Below, piece after piece: positions 44,446 to 53,626 of a DNA stretch of 64,000 nucleotides. The notes below the pieces were generated by a model, which worked only from the letters and a program-made list of their open reading frames with translations, made no database searches and had not been told where the DNA came from. The translations under genes were made by a program, and so were the position numbers. This stretch comes from Dorea longicatena (lineage in GTDB: Bacteria > Bacillota > Clostridia > Lachnospirales > Lachnospiraceae), in the NCBI RefSeq assembly GCF_024168045.1, contig NZ_CP100126.1:1567501-1631500 (forward strand). Direction: 5' to 3'. Position 1 is the stretch's first letter. The number at the start of each line of letters is the position of its first letter.

Positions 44446-45984
44446 TTATTTCACAAGAAGTGATGTTCCAGTCATCTCAGCCGGCTGTTCCATACCCATC
44501 AGTTCGATCAGTGTAGGAGCAATATCTGCCAAGCATCCGTCTTCTTTCAACTTGTATGCAGGATCTGCGTTTACAAGGATGAATGGTACAGGATTGGTTG
44601 TATGTGCTGTAAATGGCTCTTTTGTCTCTTCATCGATCATGTACTCTGCATTACCGTGATCTGCACAGATGAACATCTGTCCGTCAGCTTCTTTTAATGC
44701 TTCGTAAGCCTTTCCTACACACTCGTCAACTGCTTCAATGGCTTTTACAGCAGCCTCGATCACACCAGTATGACCTACCATGTCAGGGTTGGCAAAGTTA
44801 ATTACGATAACATCATACTTATCAGACTTGATTGCTGCAACGAGCTTGTCACATACTTCATATGCACTCATCTCTGGCTTCAAATCATAAGTAGCAACCT
44901 TTGGAGATTTTACAAGAATTCTATCTTCTCCTTCATTTGGTTCCTCTACGCCGCCATTGAAGAAGAATGTTACGTGAGCATACTTCTCTGTCTCAGCGAT
45001 ACGTGCCTGTTTCTTGCCGTTCTTGGCAAGGAACTCACCAAATGTATTAGTGATTTCTTCTTTCACAAATGCGACCTGTTTATTTTCGATTGTAGCATCG
45101 TATTCTGTAAAGCATACAAATGTTGTCTTGATTCTGTCTCCTCTGTCAAATCCGTCAAAGCTGTCGTCACAGAATGTTCTTGTGAGCTCTCTTGCTCTGT
45201 CCGGGCGGAAGTTGAAGAATACTACGGAATCATTTTCTTTGATCGTTGCAACCGGTGCGCCGTCCTTTGTTACTACAAATGGTACAACGAACTCATCCGT
45301 TACATCTGCATCATAAGAAGCCTGGATTCCTTCTGTTGCAGAAGCGGCTGTCTCGCCTTCGCCTGCTGAAAGTGCCTTGTAAGCCTTTTCTACACGATCC
45401 CAGCGGTTATCACGGTCCATTGCATAATAACGTCCGGAAACACTTGCAACCTCTCCTACGCCGATTTCTTTCATCTTAGCTTCTAACTGCTCTACATACT
45501 CTTTTCCGGAAGCCGGTGGTGTATCACGGCCATCCAGGAAGCAGTGTACGTATACTTTCTCAAGTCCCTGTCTCTTAGCCAGTTCCAGAAGGCCGAAAAT
45601 ATGTCCGATGTGGCTGTGAACACCACCGTCAGATACCAGCCCCATCAGGTGCAGTGCAGAATCATTTTTCTTGGCATTCTCACATGCAGCCAGAAGTGCT
45701 TTATTCTCAAAGAATACACCATCTTCAATTGCCTTTGTGATCTTTGTCAGTTCCTGATAAATGATACGTCCGGCACCCATGTTCATATGACCAACTTCTG
45801 AGTTACCCATCTGTCCGTCCGGAAGTCCTACTGCAAGTCCGCTGGCATTTCCTTTTACACATGGATATTCTGACATCAGTTTATCCATAACAGGTGTTTT
45901 TGCCATAGCAATTGCATTACCTTCTGTCTTTTCATTCAGTCCATAACCGTCTAAGATCATAAGTACTGTTGGTTTCTTACTCAT
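44446..45984 (-). CDS. gpmI: 2,3-bisphosphoglycerate-independent phosphoglycerate mutase
   Basis: 512 aa. It has the alkaline-phosphatase-like metal sites: LMILDGYG at the N-terminus, the catalytic serine in [17 protein letters not shown], and [12 protein letters not shown] and ADHGNAE at the C-terminus. It interconverts 3- and 2-phosphoglycerate using manganese; in spore formers its pH and Mn dependence lets 3PG accumulate in spores. ATG 45984 has AAAGGTG upstream; a GTG at 45996 is less likely. It follows tpiA after a terminator. Confidence 0.96.
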   Translation of the reverse strand: MSKKPTVLMILDGYGLNEKTEGNAIAMAKTPVMDKLMSEYPCVKGNASGLAVGLPDGQMGNSEVGHMNMGAGRIIYQELTKITKAIEDGVFFENKALLAACENAKKNDSALHLMGLVSDGGVHSHIGHIFGLLELAKRQGLEKVYVHCFLDGRDTPPASGKEYVEQLEAKMKEIGVGEVASVSGRYYAMDRDNRWDRVEKAYKALSAGEGETAASATEGIQASYDADVTDEFVVPFVVTKDGAPVATIKENDSVVFFNFRPDRARELTRTFCDDSFDGFDRGDRIKTTFVCFTEYDATIENKQVAFVKEEITNTFGEFLAKNGKKQARIAETEKYAHVTFFFNGGVEEPNEGEDRILVKSPKVATYDLKPEMSAYEVCDKLVAAIKSDKYDVIVINFANPDMVGHTGVIEAAVKAIEAVDECVGKAYEALKEADGQMFICADHGNAEYMIDEETKEPFTAHTTNPVPFILVNADPAYKLKEDGCLADIAPTLIELMGMEQPAEMTGTSLLVK

Positions 45985-46026
45985 TTTTAATATCACCTTT
46001 CGTCTTAAATATCACTTTTACAGCAT

Positions 46027-46064
46027 AAAACCGCAGGAAGCAGTCAAACGAAAGCCTCCTGCGG
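46027..46064 (-). terminator. Terminator between tpiA and gpmI
   Basis: CCGCAGGAGGC (46054-46064) pairs with GCTTCCTGCGG (46031-46041) with one G-U and is followed by TTTT on the minus strand. It could reduce gpmI relative to gap-pgk-tpiA. Confidence 0.75.
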
Positions 46065-46079
46065 CTGATTTTCTAAATC

Positions 46080-46829
46080 TTATTTGTAGTTTACGATCTT
46101 TCCGAAATCAGCTTTCAGAGATGCTCCACCTACAAGTCCGCCGTCGATATCAGCCTGAGTGAATAACTCTGCTGCATTTCCAGCGTTTACAGATCCGCCG
46201 TACTGGATACGGATAGCTTCTGCTGTAGCTTCATCATATACTTCAGCGATGCATGCACGAATACCAGCGCAAACTTCTTCAGCCTGCTCTGTAGTAGCTG
46301 TCTTACCTGTTCCGATAGCCCAGATTGGCTCGTAAGCGATCACTGCTGTCTTAGCCTGATCAGCTGTTACATTCTGGAATCCAACTTTCACCTGCTGGCG
46401 GATGAAATCCATTGTTACACCCTGTTCTCTCTGCTCCAGAGTCTCTCCACAGCACATGATTGGTGTAATACCATGCTCGAAAGCTTTCAGCATTTTCTTA
46501 TTTACTGTCTCGTTTGTCTCTGCAAAGTATTCTCTTCTTTCAGAGTGTCCAAGAACAACGTATTTTACTCCTGCATCTGTAAGCATAGCCGGAGAGATTT
46601 CTCCTGTATATGCTCCGCTTTCTTCAAAATACATATTCTCAGCACCAACCTGGATATTGGTTCCCTTTACAGCCTCTGCTACAGGGATAATGTCGATTGC
46701 AGGTACGCAGAATACTACGTCTACATCTTCATTAGCTACTAATGGTTTTAATTCTTCAACTAAAGCTACTGCTTCACTTGGAGTTTTGTTCATTTTCCAG
46801 TTTCCGGCTACGATTTTCTTTCTTGCCAT
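46080..46829 (-). CDS. tpiA: Triosephosphate isomerase
   Basis: 249 aa. The catalytic lysine is in NWKMN, His95 is in VLGHSERR, Glu167 is in [15 protein letters not shown] (the closing loop), and the phosphate-binding GGSV and GGLVGGASL are present. It interconverts dihydroxyacetone phosphate and glyceraldehyde 3-phosphate. It lies 19 bases after pgk in the gap-pgk-tpiA-gpmI order common to Firmicutes. Confidence 0.98.
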   Translation of the reverse strand: MARKKIVAGNWKMNKTPSEAVALVEELKPLVANEDVDVVFCVPAIDIIPVAEAVKGTNIQVGAENMYFEESGAYTGEISPAMLTDAGVKYVVLGHSERREYFAETNETVNKKMLKAFEHGITPIMCCGETLEQREQGVTMDFIRQQVKVGFQNVTADQAKTAVIAYEPIWAIGTGKTATTEQAEEVCAGIRACIAEVYDEATAEAIRIQYGGSVNAGNAAELFTQADIDGGLVGGASLKADFGKIVNYK

Positions 46830-46848
46830 CTTTCCAAATCTCCTTATT

Positions 46849-48042
46849 CTATTTATCGTTAGCTGCTGCTACACCCGGGAGTTCTTTTCCTTCAAGGAAT
46901 TCAAGAGAAGCTCCACCACCTGTTGAAATGTGTGTCATCTTATCTCCATATCCCAGCTGGTTAACTGCTGCTGCAGAATCTCCTCCGCCGATGATTGTTA
47001 CAGCGTCTGTGTCTGCAAGTGCTTTTGCAACCGTTTCTGTTCCTTTTGCAAATTTAGGCATCTCGAAGCATCCCATTGGTCCGTTCCATACAACTGTCTT
47101 AGCATCTTTTACTGCATCGCTGAAGATCTTAGCTGTCTCTGGTCCGATGTCGAGTCCTTCCCATCCTTCCGGAATCTCTCCAGCTTTTACTACCTGAGTA
47201 TTTGCATCATTAGAGAAATCATCTCCGACAACGTTATCTACAGGAAGAAGGAGTTTTACACCTTTGGCTTTTGCTTTTTCGATCATGTCAAGTGCATACT
47301 GGCAGTAATCTTCTTCCAGAAGGGATTTTCCGACTGTTCCGCCCTGTGCTTTTGCGAATGTATATGCCATTCCTCCACCGATGATCAGAGTATCTACTTT
47401 GTCAAGAAGGTTCTCAATTACAGAAATCTTGCTTGAAACTTTTGCTCCGCCAAGAATTGCTACGAATGGTCTTTCCGGATTGTTGACTGCATTTCCAAGG
47501 AAATCAATTTCTTTCTGCATAAGGTATCCAACAACTGCTGTATCTACGTATTTTGTAACTCCTACGTTAGAGCAGTGTGCACGGTGTGCTGTTCCGAATG
47601 CATCGTTAACAAATACGTCGCAAAGAGAAGCGAGATCTTTACTGAATGCATCTTCATTCTTTGTCTCTTCTGCTCTGTAACGTGTGTTTTCAAGGAGGAT
47701 AACATCTCCATCTTTCATCTCAGCTACTGCTGCTTTCGCATTTGGTCCAACAACTTCCGGATCAGCTGCAAATTTTACTTCCTGTCCAAGGAGTTCTGAA
47801 AGGCGAACTGCTACAGGAGCAAGAGATAATTCTGGAACCGGCTGTCCCTTCGGCTTTCCAAGATGAGAGCAAAGGATAACCTTTCCGCCATCAGCGATTA
47901 ATTTTTTGATTGTAGGAAGTGCTGCAACAAGACGATTCTCGTCTGTAATCTTTCCATCGATAAGTGGAACGTTGAAGTCACATCTTACAAGTACTTTTTT
48001 CCCTTTTACGTTAATGTCGTCTACAGATTTTTTATTAAGCAT
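46849..48042 (-). CDS. pgk: Phosphoglycerate kinase
   Basis: 397 aa. It shows RCDFNVPL (substrate arginine), [10 protein letters not shown], the hinge region, and the nucleotide-binding GGGDSAAAV and [13 protein letters not shown] motifs. It makes ATP from 1,3-bisphosphoglycerate. It has a good AGGAGG ribosome site. A terminator-like hairpin lies between gap and pgk. Confidence 0.98.
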   Translation of the reverse strand: MLNKKSVDDINVKGKKVLVRCDFNVPLIDGKITDENRLVAALPTIKKLIADGGKVILCSHLGKPKGQPVPELSLAPVAVRLSELLGQEVKFAADPEVVGPNAKAAVAEMKDGDVILLENTRYRAEETKNEDAFSKDLASLCDVFVNDAFGTAHRAHCSNVGVTKYVDTAVVGYLMQKEIDFLGNAVNNPERPFVAILGGAKVSSKISVIENLLDKVDTLIIGGGMAYTFAKAQGGTVGKSLLEEDYCQYALDMIEKAKAKGVKLLLPVDNVVGDDFSNDANTQVVKAGEIPEGWEGLDIGPETAKIFSDAVKDAKTVVWNGPMGCFEMPKFAKGTETVAKALADTDAVTIIGGGDSAAAVNQLGYGDKMTHISTGGGASLEFLEGKELPGVAAANDK

Positions 48043-48076
48043 AGTACTGCCTCCTGGTTATATATTTTATAACTGC

Positions 48077-48110
48077 AAAAAGGATCCGGCCCAATAAGAC
48101 CGGACCCTTT
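48077..48110 (-). terminator. Terminator between gap and pgk
   Basis: AAAGGGTCCGGTC and GGCCGGATCCTTTTT pair with a few wobbles around a short loop on the minus strand, 25 bases after the gap stop. It probably allows partial readthrough into pgk, since no strong pgk promoter was found. Confidence 0.7.
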
Positions 48111-48134
48111 GTGAGTCTTAATTCATGCTTTAAA

Positions 48135-49148
48135 TTATGCTAATTCAGAGAAGTATTTGATTGTTCTTACCATCTGGCTTGTGTATGAGTTCTCATTGTC
48201 ATACCAAGAAACAACCTGAACTTCTGTAGTTCCGTTTTCCAGTGGAAGTACCATTGTCTGAGTAGCATCGAATAATGAACCATATCTCATTCCAACGATA
48301 TCGCTAGATACGATTTCATCTGTGTTGTATCCGAAGGACTCTGTAGAAGCTGCTTTCATAGCTGCGTTGATTTCATCAACTGTTACATGTCCTTTTACAA
48401 CTGCTGTAAGGATTGTTGTAGATCCTGTAGGTGTTGGTACACGCTGAGCAGATCCGATTAACTTTCCGTTCAGTTCTGGGATAACAAGTCCGATTGCTTT
48501 TGCAGCACCTGTGCTGTTAGGTACGATGTTAACTGCAGCTGCACGAGATCTTCTGAGGTCACCTTTTCTCTGTGGTCCGTCAAGAGTCATCTGATCTCCT
48601 GTGTAAGCGTGAATTGTGCACATGATACCAGACTCGATTGGTGCAAGATCGTTAAGAGCTTTTGCCATTGGAGCCAGGCAGTTTGTTGTACAAGAAGCTG
48701 CAGAAATTACTGTATCTTCTGGTTTCAGTGTTTCGTGGTTTACGTTATATACGATAGTTGGCAGGTCGTTTCCAGCTGGTGCGGAAATAACAACTTTTCT
48801 TGCTCCTGCTTTGATATGAGCAGATGCTTTTTCTTTAGATGTATAGAATCCTGTACACTCCAGAACTACGTCTACACCGATCTCTCCCCAAGGAAGTTCT
48901 TCAGCGTTAGCTTTAGCATAGATTTTGATTTCTTTTCCATCAACGATGATAGAATCATCTGTTGCTTTTACAGTATCAGCTAAAGCGTATTTTCCCTGTG
49001 AAGAATCATATTTTAACAGGTGTGCAAGCATCTTAGGAGATGTTAAGTCGTTGATTGCTACAACTTCATATCCTTCTGCTCCGAACATCTGTCTGAATGC
49101 AAGACGTCCAATACGTCCAAATCCATTAATCGCTACTTTTACTGCCAT
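48135..49148 (-). CDS. gap: Glyceraldehyde-3-phosphate dehydrogenase (type I)
   Basis: 337 aa. The NAD motif is [14 protein letters not shown], the catalytic Cys153 is in [12 protein letters not shown], and HAYTGDQ, the arginine-rich [22 protein letters not shown] and WYDNENSY follow. It oxidises glyceraldehyde 3-phosphate with NAD+. The first gene of the glycolytic cluster, it has a 17-base-spaced promoter and a leader of about 100 bases. Codon use is strongly biased, as expected for high expression. Confidence 0.98.
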   Translation of the reverse strand: MAVKVAINGFGRIGRLAFRQMFGAEGYEVVAINDLTSPKMLAHLLKYDSSQGKYALADTVKATDDSIIVDGKEIKIYAKANAEELPWGEIGVDVVLECTGFYTSKEKASAHIKAGARKVVISAPAGNDLPTIVYNVNHETLKPEDTVISAASCTTNCLAPMAKALNDLAPIESGIMCTIHAYTGDQMTLDGPQRKGDLRRSRAAAVNIVPNSTGAAKAIGLVIPELNGKLIGSAQRVPTPTGSTTILTAVVKGHVTVDEINAAMKAASTESFGYNTDEIVSSDIVGMRYGSLFDATQTMVLPLENGTTEVQVVSWYDNENSYTSQMVRTIKYFSELA

Positions 49149-49254
49149 GATTAATTCCTCCTAAAGTTTGTTTATTAACTACTTATGCAGTCTACATTGT
49201 GAAATCTTTCTCAAGCCCTTTAGAAGCTCTATCAAGACCTCTCAACTGCTAATA

Positions 49255-49283
49255 ATTGTACTTTATCTGATACAAAATTTCAA
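49255..49283 (-). promoter_or_regulatory. gap operon promoter
   Basis: TTGAAA (49278-49283) and TACAAT (49255-49260) lie 17 bases apart on the minus strand. The resulting leader is about 100 bases; no clear operator was seen in it. Confidence 0.6.
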
Positions 49284-49298
49284 GAGGTTTTCCTATTT

Positions 49299-50135
49299 TT
49301 ATATAAGTTGCTTAAAAACAGGCTTTTGTTCAAAAAATTCTGTATAATATTTAAAGCCGCAGGACTTCAAAATTTCTTCTGCCTTTGCAAAATCATACGC
49401 AATATGCTCCGGTTTATGTGCATCGGCTCCAATCGTAATGATCTCACCGCCAAGCTCACGATAACGCTTCAATACATCCGGATGTGGATGTGCGAACGGA
49501 AGGCCATACTTCAATCCGGCCGAATTCACTTCCAGACCCTTTTCCTTCTCAATCAATAGTTTCAAAATCTCGTCTATAATATCCGCATAATCTGTATACG
49601 AATATTCTTTTTCCCTTGATTTTCCATATCTTACAACATAATCCAAATGACCAAGTGTTTGAAAGCAGTCCGAAGTTCTCACATTTTCCAGCGTTGTCTC
49701 CATCATCAGACGGTACGCCTCTTTGTCAGTACGGTCTGCAAAAAGCTTTTCTGCCGCAGGATCAGTATATAATATGTTCCCTTCCACATCTTTCTTATAC
49801 GGAACATTGTGAACCGATCCAATCACGAAATCAAACGGATATTTCTTCGTCAGTTCTTCATAATAATCTTTCAGATATGTCCTAAGTCCCAGTTCTATTC
49901 CAATCCTGATATTCAGTTTTCCTGCATATTCTTCCTGAAGTTTCTGCATTTCCACAAAATAAGCATCCACATCAAAGATACCTTCTTCTCCCCATTCCAG
50001 ATCATCCTTGTCAAAATGATCCGTAAAGCAAATGGTTTTCAACCCTTTTCTGACTGCCTCATCCGCCATATCGCATGGACAGGCTTCGGAATCCGTTGAA
50101 AACCATGTGTGCATATGCATATCCGCCTGTATCAT
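49299..50135 (-). CDS. hisK: PHP-domain histidinol-phosphatase (HisJ/HisK type)
   Basis: 278 aa. PHP metal-binding motifs are seen in ADMHMHTWFSTDSE, CFTDHFD, VIGSVHN, LGHLDYVVRYG, and GADAHKPEHI near the C-terminus. The family dephosphorylates histidinol phosphate in histidine synthesis. No other his gene is in the window, so it is an orphan, and a different PHP phosphatase role cannot be excluded. AAAGAGG precedes the ATG. It follows mnmA by 47 bases and could be the end of that operon. Confidence 0.88.
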   Translation of the reverse strand: MIQADMHMHTWFSTDSEACPCDMADEAVRKGLKTICFTDHFDKDDLEWGEEGIFDVDAYFVEMQKLQEEYAGKLNIRIGIELGLRTYLKDYYEELTKKYPFDFVIGSVHNVPYKKDVEGNILYTDPAAEKLFADRTDKEAYRLMMETTLENVRTSDCFQTLGHLDYVVRYGKSREKEYSYTDYADIIDEILKLLIEKEKGLEVNSAGLKYGLPFAHPHPDVLKRYRELGGEIITIGADAHKPEHIAYDFAKAEEILKSCGFKYYTEFFEQKPVFKQLI

Positions 50136-50182
50136 AACTTATTCCTCTTTATTTTGTATTTTATCAATATTCTTTATGTTTC

Positions 50183-51268
50183 CTACTTATCCGCAATGAT
50201 CGTTCCGCCGCCAAGTACGTATTCTCCGTCATATAATACGACAGCCTGTCCCGGTGTGATCGCTCTCTGCGGCTCTTCAAATGTACAGAGGATCTCATCT
50301 TCTCCCGTCTTTTCAACAGTACACCATGCACCTCTGTGATTATAACGAATCTTCGCCCACACTCTTTTCGGCTCTGTCAGATCTTCTACTGTCATGAAAT
50401 TCACCTGATCTGCGCGCACATAACGGGACATAGATTCCTCATTTGATCCCACTACAACTTCATTGGTTTCCGGGCGGATCTCCAATACGAACACCGGATG
50501 TCCGAGAGACAGTCCCAGACCTTTTCTCTGTCCCACCGTATAATGAATGATTCCTTTATGTTTTCCGACAACCGTTCCATCCGAAAGCACGAAATTGCCC
50601 GGCGTAATCTTTGCATCTGAATTTTCTTCGATATAAGACGCATAATCTCCATCTGACACAAAGCAGATATCCTGACTGTCCGGCTTATGTGCAACAAGAA
50701 GGCCTATTTCATCTGCCATTGCACGGATCTGATCTTTTGTATATTCTCCAACCGGCATCAGTGTCTTCGAAAGCTGATCCTGTGTAAGGTTATAAAGTGC
50801 ATATGTCTGATCTTTTGCCGCAGTCGCAGAATTACGGATTGCATATCTTCCATTCGACAGCTTCTCTACCCTAGCATAATGTCCCGTTGCTATATACTCC
50901 GCACCAATATCAAGGCTTCGCTTTAACAATGATTCCCATTTCACATATCGGTTACAGGCGATACACGGATTCGGCGTTCTGCCATGCAGATAATCATCGA
51001 TAAAATAATCAATAACATTTTCTTTAAATTCTTTTTTAAAATTCATGACATAATACGGAATATCCAGCGCTGCCGCCACTCTTCTTGCATCATCCACCGC
51101 GCTCAGACCACAACAGCCGCCATGTTCTTCCATCGCGGCTTCTTCTTCATCCTGCCAGATCTGCATCGTAACTCCTATTACATCATATCCCTGATTTTTT
51201 AAAAGCCAGGCTGCCACGGAGGAGTCAACCCCTCCGGACATCCCGACTACAACTTTTTTCTTTTCCAT
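50183..51268 (-). CDS. mnmA: tRNA-specific 2-thiouridylase MnmA
   Basis: 361 aa. The PP-loop is VVGMSGGVDSSVAAWLL; the first catalytic cysteine is in GRTPNPCIACNR and the second in DSQDICFVSDGDY. It adds sulfur to U34 of Lys, Glu and Gln tRNAs using sulfur relayed from a cysteine desulfurase. It lies directly downstream of nifU and nifS in one operon, which suggests NifS is the sulfur donor without the Tus relay. An EEEAAMEEHGGCCG insertion near residue 45 contains an extra cysteine pair common in Clostridia. Confidence 0.96.
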   Translation of the reverse strand: MEKKKVVVGMSGGVDSSVAAWLLKNQGYDVIGVTMQIWQDEEEAAMEEHGGCCGLSAVDDARRVAAALDIPYYVMNFKKEFKENVIDYFIDDYLHGRTPNPCIACNRYVKWESLLKRSLDIGAEYIATGHYARVEKLSNGRYAIRNSATAAKDQTYALYNLTQDQLSKTLMPVGEYTKDQIRAMADEIGLLVAHKPDSQDICFVSDGDYASYIEENSDAKITPGNFVLSDGTVVGKHKGIIHYTVGQRKGLGLSLGHPVFVLEIRPETNEVVVGSNEESMSRYVRADQVNFMTVEDLTEPKRVWAKIRYNHRGAWCTVEKTGEDEILCTFEEPQRAITPGQAVVLYDGEYVLGGGTIIADK

Positions 51269-51283
51269 ATAAAGTTCTCCGGC

Positions 51284-51727
51284 TTAGTATTCTTCCTCTT
51301 CTGCCTCTTCACCTTCGTGAATGTCAGACTTCGGTTTCTCGAGTCCTTCAATCTTAATATCATGCTTCTCTGCGTAGTCCCATAAAGCTGCGTGGATTGC
51401 TTCCTCCGCAAGCAGTGAGCAGTGTACTTTTACCGGCGGAAGTCCGTCAAGCGCTTCCATAACTGCTTTATTTGTAACTTCCATTGCTTCCTGGATCGTC
51501 TTTCCTTTTACCATCTCTGTCGCCATACTGCTGGTTGCAACAGCTGCACCACATCCGAACGTTTTAAATTTTACGTCACGGATGATCTGGTTTTCATCGA
51601 TATCAAGGTAAATTCTCATGATATCTCCGCATTTTGCATTTCCTACCGTTCCGACACCGCTGGCATTTTCAATCTCTCCTACATTTCTTGGATGTTCAAA
51701 ATGATCCATTACTTTTTCTGAATACAT
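51284..51727 (-). CDS. nifU: NifU/IscU-type iron-sulfur scaffold protein
   Basis: 147 aa. The three scaffold cysteines are Cys33 (NAKCGD), Cys59 (FGCGAA) and Cys103 (VHCSLL). Only the N-terminal IscU-like domain is present, without the ferredoxin and Nfu domains of nitrogenase NifU, so its role is general cluster assembly. The last 20 residues form a very acidic tail ending EEEEY that is not part of the core fold. It lies between nifS and mnmA. Confidence 0.95.
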   Translation of the reverse strand: MYSEKVMDHFEHPRNVGEIENASGVGTVGNAKCGDIMRIYLDIDENQIIRDVKFKTFGCGAAVATSSMATEMVKGKTIQEAMEVTNKAVMEALDGLPPVKVHCSLLAEEAIHAALWDYAEKHDIKIEGLEKPKSDIHEGEEAEEEEY

Positions 51728-51779
51728 ATCTCAATTACTCCTTTTATATCTTTTATCTGATTTTTTATTCCTGTCTCTG

Positions 51780-52961
51780 TTATTTCTGTTTTTTGATAAA
51801 GTCTTCATACAGAGGAGACATTTCTCTTAAATGTGCAACAATTTCTTTCAGATTGTCTACAACATAATCAATGTCTTCTTTCTCAATCTCTTCGTTCAAT
51901 GTCAGACGCAGAGATCCGTGTGCAATCTCATGCGGCAGACCAATCGCAAGCAATACATGGGACGGATCCAGTGATCCGGATGTACATGCAGATCCGCTGG
52001 ATGCACAGATTCCTTTCATATCAAGTTTGATCAGAAGAGATTCTCCTTCTACAAACTGGAAGCTGAAGTTGGCATTGTTAGGAAGGCGGTCTGTTCTGTG
52101 TCCGTTCAGACGGCAGTAAGGGATTTCATTCAGGACTCTGTCGATCAGATAATCTCTGACTTTTCTTTCTTTCGCTGTTCTTTCTTCCATATTCGCTGCT
52201 GCACGTTTTGCTGCAGTTCCGATTCCTACGATTCCCGGAACATTCTCTGTACCTGCACGGCGTTTTCTCTCCTGTGCTCCGCCATGAATAAATGAACGGA
52301 TCTTTACTCCTGTACGGATGTACATGATTCCGATTCCCTTCGGTCCGTTGAACTTGTGTCCACTGGCACTTAACATATCAATATGACATTCATCTACATT
52401 AATTGGAAGCTGTCCGAAAGCCTGTACCGCATCTGTATGGAACAGGATTCCATGCTCATGAGCGATTTCTCCGATCTCTTTGATCGGCTGAATCGTACCA
52501 ATCTCATTATTTGCAAACATAACAGAGATCAGGATGGTTGTCGGACGGATTGCCGCTTTTAAATCATCCAATTTTACTTTACCATCTTCATCTACATCCA
52601 GATATGTGATCTCGAATCCTCTTTTTTCAAGATATTCCGCTGTATGAAGAATTGCATGGTGCTCAATCTTTGTTGTGATAATGTGATTTCCTTTGTTGGC
52701 ATAAGCTTCCGCTGTACATTTCAATGCCCAGTTATCAGATTCGGATCCGCCGCCTGTGAAATATATCTCATTCGTCTTTGCACCGATCATTTCAGCAATT
52801 GCATCTCTCTGCTGGTTGATCACTTCTTTATTTGCAGCCGCAAAGCTGTAAACACTGGATGGATTTCCGAATTTTTCTGTAAAATACGGAAGCATCGCTT
52901 CTACAACTTCCGGTGCTGTCTTTGTTGTTGCCGCATTGTCAAGATATAATAATTTACTCAT
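51780..52961 (-). CDS. nifS: Cysteine desulfurase NifS/IscS
   Basis: 393 aa. The PLP-binding lysine is in SASGHKFNGPKG, the catalytic cysteine in ASSGSACTSG, and the N-terminal YLDNAATTKT is typical. It removes sulfur from cysteine for iron-sulfur clusters and tRNA thiolation. ATG 52961 has GGAGGAG upstream; a longer frame to 53060 overlaps the regulator and is rejected. It forms an operon with nifU and mnmA, controlled by the Rrf2 regulator. Confidence 0.96.
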   Translation of the reverse strand: MSKLLYLDNAATTKTAPEVVEAMLPYFTEKFGNPSSVYSFAAANKEVINQQRDAIAEMIGAKTNEIYFTGGGSESDNWALKCTAEAYANKGNHIITTKIEHHAILHTAEYLEKRGFEITYLDVDEDGKVKLDDLKAAIRPTTILISVMFANNEIGTIQPIKEIGEIAHEHGILFHTDAVQAFGQLPINVDECHIDMLSASGHKFNGPKGIGIMYIRTGVKIRSFIHGGAQERKRRAGTENVPGIVGIGTAAKRAAANMEERTAKERKVRDYLIDRVLNEIPYCRLNGHRTDRLPNNANFSFQFVEGESLLIKLDMKGICASSGSACTSGSLDPSHVLLAIGLPHEIAHGSLRLTLNEEIEKEDIDYVVDNLKEIVAHLREMSPLYEDFIKKQK

Positions 52962-53025
52962 TTTATCTCCTCCATTTTTTTGTATATTCTGTAATATTTC
53001 TTTTATCAGATTTCTTTCCGGCCAA

Positions 53026-53490
53026 TTACTGACTGCATTTTGGATTCTCACATTCGCCATCCGGATTGATGCTTTTGCTCTCTCTGATCAGTTCATCCAG
53101 CATGATCTGGTTCACTGTGTCATTGATACTGTCATTAATCTTCTGCCATACGTACTTTGTCACGCATCCGTCTGACGCCATGCACCCTTCTCCTGTTGTG
53201 GTATCAAAGGCCGCACACTTAACCGGCTCCAGACTTCCCTCCAGTGCCCTTAAGATATCTCCGACAGAGATTTCCGATGGTTTTTTCTCCAATACATAAC
53301 CGCCAGAGGCTCCACGAATGCTTTTCACCAGCCCCGCCTTTTTCAGAAGTGCTACAAGCTGTTCCAGATATCGTTCTGAAATTCCCTGTCTTGCGGCCAC
53401 ACTGCCGATTGACACCGGTTCTTTCTCACTATATCTGGCAAGATCTATCATGGCACGCAGTCCATATTTCCCTTTCGTGGAAAGTTTCAT
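53026..53490 (-). CDS. Rrf2-family regulator, IscR-like
   Basis: 154 aa. An N-terminal winged helix (KLSTKGKYGLRAMIDLA, ISERYLEQLVALLKKAGLVKSIRG-SGGY) is followed by three cysteines, Cys92, Cys103 and Cys109 (VKCAAF, EGCMAS, DGCVTK), suitable for a [2Fe-2S] cluster. It probably represses the nifS-nifU-mnmA operon when clusters are sufficient. ATG 53490 has AGAGG upstream; the frame extends to 53550 through the promoter. A second CxxxxC pair occurs at the extreme C-terminus (GECENPKC). CymR is a less likely alternative. Confidence 0.9.
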   Translation of the reverse strand: MKLSTKGKYGLRAMIDLARYSEKEPVSIGSVAARQGISERYLEQLVALLKKAGLVKSIRGASGGYVLEKKPSEISVGDILRALEGSLEPVKCAAFDTTTGEGCMASDGCVTKYVWQKINDSINDTVNQIMLDELIRESKSINPDGECENPKCSQ

Positions 53491-53505
53491 CTTATCACCT
53501 CTTTT

Positions 53506-53529
53506 AATCCCCAGTATTTTACTAGGATT
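53506..53529. promoter_or_regulatory. Candidate Rrf2/IscR operator
   Basis: Imperfect palindrome: AATCCCCAGTA (53506-53516) and TACTAGGATT (53520-53529), which match as AATCC.AGTA / TACT.GGATT. It lies just after the predicted start of transcription and before the Rrf2 gene, a good place for autorepression. Confidence 0.5.
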
Positions 53530-53540
53530 TTTACTTCTGT

Positions 53541-53569
53541 AGAATATCACTGCTTTTTGGTTCTGTCAA
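53541..53569 (-). promoter_or_regulatory. Promoter of the Rrf2-nifS-nifU-mnmA operon
   Basis: A perfect TTGACA (53564-53569) and TATTCT (53541-53546) lie 17 bases apart on the minus strand. Confidence 0.75.
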
Positions 53570-53626
53570 GCACTATTCCGGAATAACTTATAAAGATACA
53601 ATCCTGTCATAAAAAAGGAGTCTTTC

